From positions 1-64,000 of the forward strand of contig NJFT01000057.1 of NCBI GenBank assembly GCA_002221725.1: 64,000 bases of DNA. The letters run 5' to 3'. A program made the position numbers and the translations under genes. Each line of letters begins with the position of its first letter. Within the stretch, counting starts at the first letter, position 1. Source of the DNA: Scedosporium boydii. Its lineage: Eukaryota; Ascomycota; Sordariomycetes; Microascales; Microascaceae. Below the pieces are notes generated by a model. It saw only the letters and a list, made by a program, of their open reading frames with translations. It searched no databases and was not told the DNA's origin. Shown piece by piece: positions 22,318 through 32,783 of the stretch.

Positions 22318-24754
22318 ATGGCCAGTGAACAGGCCAACGGGACGAAGCGCCGTCACGACGCCTCAGCTGAGAAGCCCTCTGAGAAGCGGGAGTTCCCGAA
22401 GCGCCCACGACTAGAAGAGAAGACCGATCTTACGAAATGGCGCATGAGGGACGACGAAGGCCGTTTGACCTGGCATTATCTGCAGGACGATGAAGCTGCG
22501 AAGGATTGGCCGCAGAGCTATGCCGACAAGTGGTATCTCGGCCTGCCAATGGTGAGTCTGGCTTTTCTCGGTCTAGCTTTGCCGCCTCTCAAGATGACCC
22601 TTTGGCATGTTATTGCACCTAAGTCATAGAAGCGCTGACTTGGCCATTCCAGGACCTGCCTAGCCTACCACGGCCTCAAAACCCCCTCGACGCTGCCCGT
22701 AACGGCCTGACTTTCTTCGAGAAACTCCAGCTTACCTCCGGCACCTGGGGATGTGAATACGGCGGCCCAATGTTCCTCATTCCCGGCATTGTCATTGCGT
22801 GGTACGTCACAAAGACGCCGATCCCGCCCCATTACGCCACCGAAATCCGCAACTATCTCTTCGCTCGTGCCCACCCGGAGGATGGCGGTTGGGGCCTGCA
22901 CATCGAGGGGGAGAGTTCCGTTTTCGGCACCGCGATGAACTACGTCGTGCTGAGGCTTATCGGCGTGGATGCCGAAGACCCTGTCCTGGTTAAAGCTCGA
23001 GGCACGCTACATAAACTCGGTGGTGCTGTTAATGGGCCTCATTGGGCCAAGTTCTGGCTTGCCGTGCTGGGTCTGGTGAGCTGGGATATCGTCAATCCTG
23101 TCCCACCTGAGATTTGGCTGCTGCCCGACTGGGTTCCAATTGCGCCTTGGCGGTGGTGGATTCATATCCGTCAGGTTTTCCTCCCCATGTCCTACATCTA
23201 CTCCAAGAGATGGAGTTGCGAAGAGACAGATGTCCTTCGGGAACTTAAGAAGGAGATCTTTGTACAGCCGTGGGCGGAGATCAATTGGGAAGGTCACCGA
23301 AATAGCATCTCTCACATGGACAACTACCATCCCAAGTCTTGGCTTCTGCGACTGGCGAATTGGTTCCTGGTAAAGGTCTGGAATCCTTACCTGCGAACCG
23401 ACAGCATCAAGGATTGGGCGGAGGCATGGACTAGCGAACTCGTGGATATGGAGGACGCCAACACCGGCTATGCTGACCTGGCGCCTGTCAACGCTCCGAT
23501 GAACACTGTGGTCTGCCTTATTCGAGATGGACCCGAAGCTTACTCTACTCGGAGACATATCGAGAGACTCGAAGAGTTCCTATGGGTGAAGGATGAGGGA
23601 ATGCTCGTTAACGGAACGAACGGCGTGCAGTGCTGGGATACGGCATTTGCCATCCAAGCTGTTATGGCTGCTGGGCTGGAGACTGATGAAAGGTGGCGCC
23701 CGATGCTCACGCGAGCCCTCGAGTTCCTTGACACCCAGCAAATCCGCGAAAACTGCAAAGATCAAGAGAAGTGCTACCGCCAGCAGCGCAAGGGAGGCTG
23801 GCCTTTTAGCAACAAGGACCAGGGATACGCCGTTAGCGATTGCATTTCCGAAGCTCTCAAGTCCATCATCCTCCTTCAGAAGACTGAAGGTTATCCACAG
23901 CTCGTCGACGACCAACGCATCTTCGACGCCATTGACACGCTGCTCGTCTACCAGAACGACACCGGTGGTGCAGCCTCTTACGAATGCCGCCGAGGCGGCG
24001 AATACATGGAGATGCTTAATGCAGCGGAAGTTTTTGGTCGCATCATGATCGAGTACGACTACCCCGAGTGCACGACCGCGTGCGTTACGGCTCTTTCTCT
24101 ATTCCACAAGCACTGGCCCGAGTACCGAGGCGCCGAGATCGAGGCTTGGATCAAGCGGGCCGTCAACTGGATCAAGACGAACCAGCGTCCGGATGGGAGC
24201 TGGTACGGAAGTTGGGGCATCTGCTTTACGTATGCTGCCATGTTTGCCCTAGAGAGTCTTGCTAGCATTGGCGAGACGTACGAAGCTAGCAAGTCGTCCA
24301 AGGCCGGCTGCGAGTTCTTGCTGTCTAAGCAACGTCCCGATGGTGGGTGGTCTGAGAGCTACAAGGTAAGTCGATGTTCATTCGAAGTTACAAAGTACCC
24401 CAACGCTGCAAGAAATATGATATGCAGTCAGCTAACCAACCCGTTTCCCAACTGCATTAATAGGCCTGCGAGGATATGACGTGGCACGAGCATCCGACTG
24501 GCTCGCTAGTCGTCCAGACAGCCTGGGCCCTCATTGGTCTCATGGAGGCCGGCTATCCTCACGTCGAGCCCATCCGAAAGGGCATCAAGTTCATCATGGA
24601 TCGTCAGCAGGACAACGGCGAGTGGCTGCAGGAGGCAATTGAGGGGGTGTTCAACAAGAGCTGCATGATTTCGTACCCTAACTACAAGTTTACGTTTACG
24701 ATCAAGGCTCTCGGGCTGTTTGCAAGGAAGTTCCCGGATGAGAAGGTGGTCTAA
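22318..24754 (+). CDS. ERG7: lanosterol synthase (oxidosqualene cyclase)
   Basis: Three exons, 22318-22551, 22653-24365 and 24464-24754, joined in phase 0, encode 745 residues, the usual size. The enzyme cyclises 2,3-oxidosqualene to lanosterol on the endoplasmic reticulum or lipid droplets, the first sterol of the ergosterol pathway. Evidence: the SDCISEA motif with the catalytic acid (about Asp 474; plants and animals have DCTAE, filamentous fungi often DCISE); many QW motifs (QRPDGSWYGSWGI, QRPDGGWSES, QQDNGEWLQEAI); the N-terminal TWGCEYGGPMFLIPG; and the highly conserved end FNKSCMISYPNYKFTFTIKA. The first 40 residues are hydrophilic and Lys-rich. Nothing is missing, so I expect a working enzyme. 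It lies divergent from SPO11. Confidence 0.97.
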
Positions 24755-25720
24755 TGCAGGGCTTTCTTCCCTTTCATGTGAACGCTCAGTTCGGGGTCGG
24801 GATTTCTTTTCTGGGCGATCGCTTCTTGGGATGGAGAGTACGCCTGATGGATAACAGACGAGAATGGAGGGCATATATATCACGATATCTAATAATTGAA
24901 TGAAACTTGACACATCAGACCGACGCCGGCGTTCTCCTTACCAGTCAAGTCCGAAGGAGCACTGAGGATGGCATCTCCACGCGAGGCTTCCGCGCAAGCT
25001 CGGCAAAGGTTCTGAACTAAGTCCAAGTTTGGCTTCAGCTTCCTCGAGCTTTCTCCACACCAAGCGAAAATAGGAACCCGAAACGACCGAAAACAACCCA
25101 ATTGCCTCTCCGCATCTTTCCCTTGCACCGAGGTCCAAATTGCGCAGAAAGTGCCCACATCAATTGATCACACATATCCACTCATTCCCCCCCCCCCTCC
25201 ATTTTCCTTGGCTCCCCAGGAACGCCGCGCGACGAACCTATGATCGTTCCCCATTCCGGGCCGTTTTAGAACCGAGTTGTCAAGCTCGACTAGCCCCAGA
25301 ATCGGGAGTCGAAGGGCAATCGCGCTTACACTTAACGGAAAATGGCGGGGTGGAATGAGCCCACCTGTCTGCACGATGGGAAAGATTTGCGGAGGGGCAA
25401 TGGGACTTGCTTTAAAGCGTTCGGGGATGTCTCGTCTTTGGGGATTTTGATGGATGCCTTGGAAAGACGTCGCGTGGTGTTAGCTGACTTGGGAAAAACA
25501 AAATCGACGCCATCTCCACTTTGATTATTTATTTATTTTATTTACTTTCCTTCCCTTCTTTAACCTCGAGCAACGACCTGCTGGCTGGGGCCTTGGAGCT
25601 TAATTGTGAGGTAGAGATTTTTTGTCAATTGACCTTGACTCTCTCTCTCTCAAAATCGGGGAGAGCTTCTTTCTTGTCTTTCGAGCTTGAAACTCTGCGA
25701 TCATCTCCCAATCCGTCATC
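24755..25720. other. intergenic
   Basis: 966 bases between ERG7 and the dioxygenase gene. C-rich run near 25190 and a CT-rich leader (about 25540-25660) before the next start codon. No gene recognised. Confidence 0.5.
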
Positions 25721-27250
25721 ATGATCCTCTCAACTGCCCGGGTCCTGCCGAGGGTCCTCGCCCGATCTGCCATCCGCAGCTCAGCACCAATGAGGGCAAT
25801 TCCAGCAGCAGCAATTGCCCTGACTCGCACCCCAGCTCGATTCCTTTCGATTTCGTCCCCGCTTCGAACCCCACCAACCGAGGCAGCAGCCGCTTCTGCC
25901 TCGCCAGCCCACACAACGACGCAGCACGCCGATGCGCCGGCTTGGCTCCACGACAAGGTCACCACGGCGTCGCTCTGGCTGCGCGACTCGTGCCGCTGCG
26001 AGATCTGCGTGAGCCCGTCGTCGGGTCAAAAGTCGTTCGCGACACCGGATATCCCGCAGGATATCCGCCCGCGCAGCGTGCGCGTGTCGCCTGATTTCGA
26101 GCTGGCGGTCGAGTGGGAGAATGATATCCCCGGCGCCGCGGCGCAGGGCCACGTTTCGGTGTATTCGCCGGAATATCTGGAATCGCTCAAGTTTAGGAAG
26201 GAATTGGGCCCCGGCGAGGCCAACGACTTTAACGTCGTGGATAGGACGGTGGCGTATAAGCCGTGGAACAAGGAGCTCATCTCGCAGCATCTGCGATGGA
26301 TCGATTACAACGACTGGATAAATTCCGAGGACGCCATGTGGCAGGGCCTTTTCGATCTTGAGGCTTTCGGTCTTCTCTTCATCAAGAACGTGCCCAAGGA
26401 GGAGACGTCGGTTTCGGAGATCGGACTCCGGATCGCGAATCTCCAGGAGACGTTCTACGGAAGGACGTGGAACGTCGTCTCGAAGCCGGACGCCGAGAAC
26501 GTCGCCTACACGAACTCGTACCTCGGCCTTCACGAAGATATGCTTTATGTCCAACAGCCGCCGCGCATCCAGCTGCTGCACTGCCTCGAGAGCTCCTGCG
26601 AGGGCGGCGAGTCCATCTTCAGCGACGGCAACAACGCCGCCCTGACGATGATCAACGACCCCGCCCAGGCGAAGAGCGTGGACGTGCTGAGCAACTACCT
26701 CGTACGGTACCACTACCAGAAGCACCCCTACTCCTACCGCCACGCGCGACCCGTTTTCAACATCCAGACCGATGACAAGGGCAACAGTGAGCTCGCCAAC
26801 ATCTGGTGGTCGCCTCCCTTCCAGGCCCCGAATCCCCCCTATGGCCGTGACATCGATAACGTGGAGTACCGCACGTGGCACGCCGCGATGCAGACGTTCG
26901 AGGGCCTGCTGAACGCCGAGTCCAACGTCTACGAGTACAAGATGTCGCCCGGCGAGTGCGTCCTCTTCGATAACAGGCGAGTGCTGCACGGCCGAAAGGC
27001 TTTCAACACGGGCTCCGGGTACAGGTGGCTTAGGGGAACCTACGTCGCCGACGAGGACTTCAGGGCCAAGATGAGGAGCGCCGAGGAGCCTAGGGTGGAG
27101 GCGTACAAGCAGGAAAAGGGCCTGAAGGGCCCAGCGTCGAAGCTGAAGAATGCCGATGAGCTGATGGCGGGTTATGGGTCCTTGGGCAGTTGGCTGCGCA
27201 CTCCCAAGAAGGAGCTTCCACAGGAGGCGCTGGAGGGAAAGTTGGAGTAG
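25721..27250 (+). CDS. gamma-butyrobetaine / trimethyllysine dioxygenase-type enzyme (carnitine synthesis)
   Basis: A single exon of 509 codons. The first 50 residues are Arg/Ser/Ala-rich without acids, a probable mitochondrial presequence. Then comes the small N-terminal domain of the BBOX/TMLH family with a Zn site (LWLRDSCRCEICVSPSSGQ; Cys 91, 93, 96), followed by the TauD/TfdA double-stranded beta-helix. The iron ligands are His 271 and Asp 273 (GLHEDM) and the distal His 423 (VLHGRKAF). ANLQETFYGRTWNVVSK, VAYTN and QLLHCLESSCEGGESIFSDG are typical. These enzymes use Fe(II), O2 and 2-oxoglutarate to hydroxylate gamma-butyrobetaine to carnitine or trimethyllysine to its 3-hydroxy form; QLLHC..GGES favours the former, but I cannot separate them with certainty. 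GC content is high at third codon positions, hence long antisense open frames with no meaning. Confidence 0.9.
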   Translation: MILSTARVLPRVLARSAIRSSAPMRAIPAAAIALTRTPARFLSISSPLRTPPTEAAAASASPAHTTTQHADAPAWLHDKVTTASLWLRDSCRCEICVSPSSGQKSFATPDIPQDIRPRSVRVSPDFELAVEWENDIPGAAAQGHVSVYSPEYLESLKFRKELGPGEANDFNVVDRTVAYKPWNKELISQHLRWIDYNDWINSEDAMWQGLFDLEAFGLLFIKNVPKEETSVSEIGLRIANLQETFYGRTWNVVSKPDAENVAYTNSYLGLHEDMLYVQQPPRIQLLHCLESSCEGGESIFSDGNNAALTMINDPAQAKSVDVLSNYLVRYHYQKHPYSYRHARPVFNIQTDDKGNSELANIWWSPPFQAPNPPYGRDIDNVEYRTWHAAMQTFEGLLNAESNVYEYKMSPGECVLFDNRRVLHGRKAFNTGSGYRWLRGTYVADEDFRAKMRSAEEPRVEAYKQEKGLKGPASKLKNADELMAGYGSLGSWLRTPKKELPQEALEGKLE

Positions 27251-27758
27251 ATATTCATAGTTAGGATGCTGAGATGGCCCATAGTATGAATTTAGCCTTT
27301 CCAACAATGTGCTCGGTAGGGATCTTGAGGTCTGTTCGATTCTATGCCTCGGTCGAGCGGGTCGTCATTCAGAGCTCTGACCGACTGAGAAGTGATTTCG
27401 AATGCCTGTTGCCTGGAGGTGTTAATTGCACTGTCTCACACTGTAAAACATCCGTTGGAGCTTGGATAAAATGGAAGGTGGGAGAGAGCTATCAAGAACC
27501 CCTCGTTCCTTCCCTCGAAACCAGAAGCTCCATTCCCACTCTTTCTCTGCATTCCAGACACTTCCATGAGCACCCATTCCTTCTTCACACAAATAATCCA
27601 ATCTTTTTGTGCATGAGCCCTAACTCCTCCTAAGTAACAAACACAATACTCTATTTTTTCTCTCATTATCAACAAATCAACAACTGCCCAAGGGACAAAC
27701 AAGTCATCTCCATCGTCCCCACCAGCTTCACATTCCAGCAAACGACCATCTTGAAACA
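27251..27758. other. intergenic
   Basis: 508 bases between two genes on the same strand, with a CT-rich stretch before the SGT1 start. No further gene seen. Confidence 0.5.
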
Positions 27759-29296
27759 ATGTCCGCCGTCACCCTCGGCCAAGCCGGCCTCGACGCCGTC
27801 GAAAAGCGAGACTGGACGACTGCCATCCAGAAACTCACCCTTGCAATCGAGTCCTCCCCCTCGCCCAAGTGGCTCATCGCCCGCTCGACGGCCCTCATCG
27901 CCACCGGCGACTTCCAGAACGCCCTAACCGATGCCGAGCTCGCCTACCACATCGCTGCCGACCGCGGCAACCGCGCGCTCATGACCGACGCCCAATTCCG
28001 CCGCGGCGTCGCCCTCCTGCGCCAGGACAAGTACGCCGACGCCGATGCTTGTTGGGCCCTCACCATAGGAATGACGAAGGGCGGCAATCTTTCGGATGGC
28101 GACGAGCTCCTCAAGCGCGTTGGCGAGGATGGAAATTATAATGTTACTGTCGAGGAGGTGGAGGAGGCCCTTAAGGAGGGCTTTGCTCCGAAGCCGGCGC
28201 CTGGGGGTATGACGATGGAGGCCTTTAAGGGGAAGGATAGTGTGGCGAGTAAATTGTGGCATCGGTGCACTGCTATGAGGATTCGTTGCCTCAAGGATAT
28301 GGCTAAGACTCCTGAGGATCATCCCGGTCGCAAGATTACGATTTCGAGGGTCCCGCCTCGACCAGCCGGACCTGCGAAGCTCCAGGTTGCCGGCTCAGGC
28401 TCGACTGAGACTAAGAAAGATGCTGAGGCTTCCCTCGCCAAGGAGACCGCTGCCGAGAAGACCGAGAATACGACTGGCGCTGTTGCACCTATTCCTTCTG
28501 TCTCGAAACCCGCGCCTCTCAGGGTCGACGCCTACGAGACCGATACCCACCAGACGGTCTCGATCTTTGTCAAGAAAGTTGATCCTGCCAGCTTCAAGAT
28601 TGAGTGGCCTCAGCCGAGTCTGGTATGTTCATTTCCATATCTCGTATACTTCTTTTCGAATCTTCACCTCTTAACTAAACTGCTTTTTGTTTTCCTTAGG
28701 TTACCTTGAAGTTCAACCACGGCGACACTTCCGAAGTTCTCACCCTCAAGCTTGCCGGCGATGCAGTGCCGGATCAAACCACATCCCGAATTATCTCAAT
28801 GAAGATTGAACTCCGAATCACAAAGGTCACCCCCGGAAAGTGGACTGTCCCCAAGATCCACGAGTCCTCCAACGACACGGCCGAGCCTTCTGCGCCCGCC
28901 GAGACCGACACCGCGGCCCCATCCGTGTCTGCTGAAGACAACACACCTTCCGCTACCACTACCCAAGCTGCCCCCGAGCCCTCCAAATCGACTCCCGCCG
29001 CCGCCAAGCCCTCTGGACCCCCCGCCTACCCCTCTTCGTCCAAGACAGGCCCCAAGAACTGGGACACCATCCTCCAGGACGACGAAGACGAGGATGCGGA
29101 GGAGGGAAACAAGGACCCGGACTTCTGGTTCAAACAGCTCTACGCGAATGCCACGCCCGAGCAGAAGCGCGCCATGATGAAGAGCTTCACGGAGAGTAAC
29201 GGAACCGCCCTCAGCACCGACTGGGCTGATGTTTCTAAGGGCCCTGTTGAGACGAAGCCTCCTGAGGGAGTTGAGGCAAAGAAGTGGGGTGAGTAA
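27759..29296 (+). CDS. SGT1: Sgt1 co-chaperone (TPR-CS-SGS)
   Basis: Two exons, 27759-28622 and 28700-29296, with an intron of 77 bases (GTATGT donor), 486 residues. Domain order is the diagnostic TPR-CS-SGS: three TPR-like repeats (AGLDAVEKRDWTTAIQKL, LIARSTALIATGDFQNAL, QFRRGVALLRQDKYADAD), a CS domain starting at LRVDAYETDTHQTVSIFVKK and interrupted by the intron after WPQPSL, and the C-terminal SGS domain (YPSSSKTGPKNWDTILQDDE ... DPDFWFKQLYANATPEQKRA ... NGTALSTDWADV). Sgt1 couples Hsp90 to Skp1/SCF ligases and kinetochore assembly, and in fungi to cAMP signalling. The linkers are Ala/Glu/Pro-rich and low complexity, which explains the length above yeast Sgt1 (395). Convergent with SEN2. 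Confidence 0.95.
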
Positions 29297-29742
29297 CTGG
29301 GCGACGACGGATGTACGCTGATGATGATGGATGGTCAGGGGAGTAGTGTTTGTAACAGTATGGAGTTCTTGTCTCCTTTGTTTTTTTTTTTAACGAGTTC
29401 ACGTCCAAAAGTCGGGGCACGATACCAGGGTCGTCCCGAAGGAGTTTAACGGAGCCCTCATTTACGAGTACTTCAGATAGTTTCATCAGAAGTTGTTTTT
29501 ACGCAAGTCCGATCAAGTCTTTTTTGACTTCTCATTCAAATCTTACAAGCGATGCGTCTAGTTGTGCCCCCCAGATGAAAACACCAGATTTTGCTTTTTG
29601 CATGTCCTCCACAACGCCAGTGCGCCCAAGGGTATCCCAATGTTCCCGATATAAAATGCCTCAAATGCCCTGCCACCCATTCTAGTACATGATTCAAAGT
29701 TCAGGGAGAGTTACAGAAAGGAGGATATTTTGCTTCCCCCTT
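29297..29742. other. intergenic between convergent genes
   Basis: 446 bases between SGT1 and SEN2 stop codons, with a T-run near 29381. No gene seen; expected 3' untranslated regions. Confidence 0.5.
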
Positions 29743-31746
29743 TTAAGCTTTTCGCTCCCTGTTAGGGTTAAACCTCTTCGCGATAATCTCGCGCACGGTA
29801 TAGAGCTCCAACACATCCGTGATACCCTTGTCCAGCGCTTCCTCAAAGACAGGCGGAGGAGGAATGTCCACATAGGCAAGCACAATGGTCTTGAGCACGT
29901 TCGCGAGGGTACGGCTCACACGGTGGAACCACGCCCAATCCTTCTCGGGGCTGTGCTGGCCGTGCTCCTTCCACCAGGGATGAGAGTACGAAGGCATGAC
30001 TATGATGCCATACTGGGCGTGGTCAAAGGCTGGTCCCTTGTAGTAAAGCAGCCAGTCGACGCCGAACTTGATGCCGGCGCGAGGGACCCAGCCAAGAGAG
30101 CGGAAGTGATGGTAGATGGTGTAGTCGAGAAGGAATCGATCGTCGGGTCGGAGGACCTTCGCGGCCGGTCCTTCTTGAGGGGGAATGTAAGAGTAGCGTC
30201 TGAAGAGTTCGAGTAGATCGCGAGCGGCGATGGGTTTCTGGGATTCTTCGTCCATTACTTTGAGGGCTCCCAAGCCGAAGGAGAGGAAGAAGGCTTCTTC
30301 GCGCGTAAGTTGCAAGTGTTCCTTATCGACGAGCTCTCCCAACTCCTCGGATATTTGTTCCTTCGAAGGAATTTGATCCTTGTCATCGGTATCCCGCGAT
30401 TGTGGCCCCTCGCGCGAACTGGAGAGGCCACTTGATTTGACGTGCCCATTTCCATTCAGCGCCGCAAGCTCAGGACTGGGGGGAAGGGAGAGATCAACAG
30501 TGGTAGACTTGACTTCCGGCGAGAACCGAACGCTCTTCTGCCGCTTCACAGCCTGTCGTGGCGGAGTCCTTGGTGGAGAACTCGGCCCCTTGTCGCCATT
30601 AGCCATTTCTTGAGGCTTTACCAAGGAGCCGTTGGCATGGCCATTGACATCCGTGGCAGCGCGAGGCGAGGATGGTTCTGCTTCTGCCACTTGGCTGTTG
30701 CTCACCTGGACAGGCTCGGGTGTAGGGGTGGTAGGTACTGAATTCGGGAGCGCCAAAAGCTCCAGAGGCCCAACGGGCGAGGCTGAAACCTTCTCTTCCC
30801 GGGCTTCTCGGAGCTCGGCTTCCTCAGGTTTCGTCTCTCGTCTCACGGGGGCAGGCTCGGGAGGGATGGGTAATGAATTAGGGAGCGCCAAAAGTTCTAA
30901 AGGTCCAACGGGTGAGGCAGGCTCGGCAGGCTCAGCAGGCTCAGTAGGAGTGGTAGGTAGCGAATTCGGGAGCGCTAGAAGTTCTAAAGGACCAACAGGT
31001 GGGGCTATAGCATTCTCTTCCCGGGCCTCTCGGAGTTCTGCTTCTCGTAGTTGTGCCTCCCGAAGTAGGGCTTCCTGGAGTTCTGCCTCTCGGAGCTGTG
31101 CCTCTCGAAGTTGGGCTTCCTGTAGTTTTGCCTCCCGCTCTGCTTCTCGACGTTCTGCTTCTCGACGTTCCGCTTCCCGACGTTCTGCTTCCTCACGAAG
31201 TTGAGTCTCTCGCAACTGAACCTGGCGCAAAGCCTCCAATTCAGCCTTCGCCCTTTCCCACTTCTTTGCTTTGCGTTCTTCCCGCCTCTTGGTAGTGATG
31301 AGATGGCTGACGTGGGCTTCCACCAGCCCCCGTCTCACTTGCTCCTGTCTAAACCATTCCGGTTCACTACGGCTGAGATGGCCCTTTCCGTAAAAGCCCT
31401 GCTCCCACAGGGCTCGGATCGAGACGGCATCCTTCACTAGAACGGCCCCAAACTGCGGGGACCAGATGCCTTCATGTACAGTGGCCGGTTCTCGGGGGGT
31501 AAAAATGAGCTGGTTCACCCAGGCGTACACTAAGTGAACAAGAGATAGAGGGTTGCTAGGGTAGAAGGCAGGTAAAGGGAATGTCCGAATTGGGACAGGC
31601 AAGGCATGGAGCTGGTGCAGATCCGCCTTTGTCCGTTTCGAATTAGGCGCCCTGGGAGCTACTGGAACACCCTGTCGCTCGGAGTTGGCGGAGGACGGAG
31701 CCTCGTGAGGCGCCAAAGGTGAGGGGGAAATTTGCGTCGCAGCCAT
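29743..31746 (-). CDS. SEN2: tRNA-splicing endonuclease catalytic subunit Sen2
   Basis: A single exon of 667 codons. The conserved ends flank a long insert. The N-terminal part has LPAFYPSNPLSLVHLVYAW and GAVLVKDAVSIRALWEQGFYGKGHLSRSEPEW, typical of Sen2. The C-terminal tRNA_int_endo domain (about 470-650) has LTREEAFFLSFGLGALKV, YHHFRSLGWVPRAGIKFGVDWLLYYKGP, the HAQYGIIV His and the distal LKTIVLAYVD Lys, so the Tyr-His-Lys catalytic triad is complete. Sen2 cuts the 5' splice site of intron-containing tRNAs in the four-subunit complex. The middle (about 150-440) is unusual: a Glu/Arg/Ala coiled coil built of REAERREAE and LREAQLREAE heptads, then three copies of VGPLELLALPNS. Yeast Sen2 is 377 residues, so the insert accounts for the extra length. 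Confidence 0.93.
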   Translation of the reverse strand: MAATQISPSPLAPHEAPSSANSERQGVPVAPRAPNSKRTKADLHQLHALPVPIRTFPLPAFYPSNPLSLVHLVYAWVNQLIFTPREPATVHEGIWSPQFGAVLVKDAVSIRALWEQGFYGKGHLSRSEPEWFRQEQVRRGLVEAHVSHLITTKRREERKAKKWERAKAELEALRQVQLRETQLREEAERREAERREAERREAEREAKLQEAQLREAQLREAELQEALLREAQLREAELREAREENAIAPPVGPLELLALPNSLPTTPTEPAEPAEPASPVGPLELLALPNSLPIPPEPAPVRRETKPEEAELREAREEKVSASPVGPLELLALPNSVPTTPTPEPVQVSNSQVAEAEPSSPRAATDVNGHANGSLVKPQEMANGDKGPSSPPRTPPRQAVKRQKSVRFSPEVKSTTVDLSLPPSPELAALNGNGHVKSSGLSSSREGPQSRDTDDKDQIPSKEQISEELGELVDKEHLQLTREEAFFLSFGLGALKVMDEESQKPIAARDLLELFRRYSYIPPQEGPAAKVLRPDDRFLLDYTIYHHFRSLGWVPRAGIKFGVDWLLYYKGPAFDHAQYGIIVMPSYSHPWWKEHGQHSPEKDWAWFHRVSRTLANVLKTIVLAYVDIPPPPVFEEALDKGITDVLELYTVREIIAKRFNPNRERKA
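30731..31006 (-). repeat. three dispersed copies of a ~45-base coding repeat in SEN2
   Basis: Near-identical units begin at about 30740, 30875 and 30962 (plus-strand GAATT(C/A)GGGAGCGC...), each encoding PVGPLELLALPNS(L/V)P. They are separated by Pro/Glu/Thr-rich spacers and, for two of them, by ELREAREE coiled-coil units, suggesting duplication of a larger block. Confidence 0.88.
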
Positions 31747-32783
31747 GTTGAGGCTAGATCATTTTTAGAGATGGATAATCTATCGAGTTCGAGGTTAGCT
31801 TGTGCTCCTCTTGCTCGTCGCTGAATAAGGTATGAAATGAATTGACATGTGTCCCATTCCCAATTGCTCAGATACCGTTGTAGTCTATATGGTTAAGCAG
31901 CCATTGAGATAGAAGTGAATCCGTTTCTCTCTGCACCAAAAACGTCGTCATCACCGCAAGCTTGGGAAGAGAATGGGAAGGGAAGATTGCACATGGGAAT
32001 TGTCGGAGCTGCGGCAATTACCTACCCGTAAAAAGGCTACTCAGCCTAGACGAGGGAAATTCAATCCATTCGTACAAGAACAGAGAAAGTCAGGGCAAGT
32101 TCTCGAGACGGGGGAGAAGCGAGAAATGCTCGACTCGTGGAAAATAGTTGAGGAGGGTCATTTAAGTATTGAAAGGTGAGGGAGAGCGTCTGAGCTCCAT
32201 AACTGGAAAAGTTTTTTTTCCTTGATCTGCGGGCCTTGTAAGATTATGACCAGTGACCAGGGTCCAATAGCGAGGCTAACAAACGGCTTTTAATCGTGGG
32301 CTTCTCGGAGAAAATGCGGGTGTTGGTGGACGACGCTGTGCTGGGTAGAATTGTACCTTAGTACCTGTATGAGATTAGTAAGGCAGCGATTTACCGTTGC
32401 AGCTGCTCGCAATCTGAGCGAGATACAACACTGACCAGCTGTCTGCGACTGTCTAGGAACTATCAGTGACTAAAACATGAGTGAGCATGGTACAATGACC
32501 TGGTTCCAAACATTTTACATACAACCAGCTTTTTTTCTTTTTTTTTTTCTGTCGTCGAATTGGCGGGGGAGCCACTCTGACCCGGATACCCCGGCCTTGC
32601 CTTGTCCTGCGAAGCGGCTTAAAACCACCATCTTCGCTCTTTCCGTAGATCCGTCGCCATGTTGAACATCTTCAACCGTGCGCCCTAATTTTCGTCGTGC
32701 CTTGAACACCCTCTTTTCCGATCTGAAAGCCAGAAGCATGACATCCACTCTCTTCGAGATCGTTACGACCTAATACCACTGTC
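31747..32783. other. intergenic, divergent promoters
   Basis: About 1 kb between the divergent SEN2 and glucosylceramide synthase genes. T-rich runs near 32213 and 32530-32549. Short open frames have no recognisable domain. Confidence 0.5.

Noticed and set aside
25781..27307. 508-codon open frame on the minus strand opposite the gamma-butyrobetaine dioxygenase gene
   Set aside because: It is antisense to a clearly conserved gene with GC-rich third positions, which removes stops on the other strand. No domain is visible.
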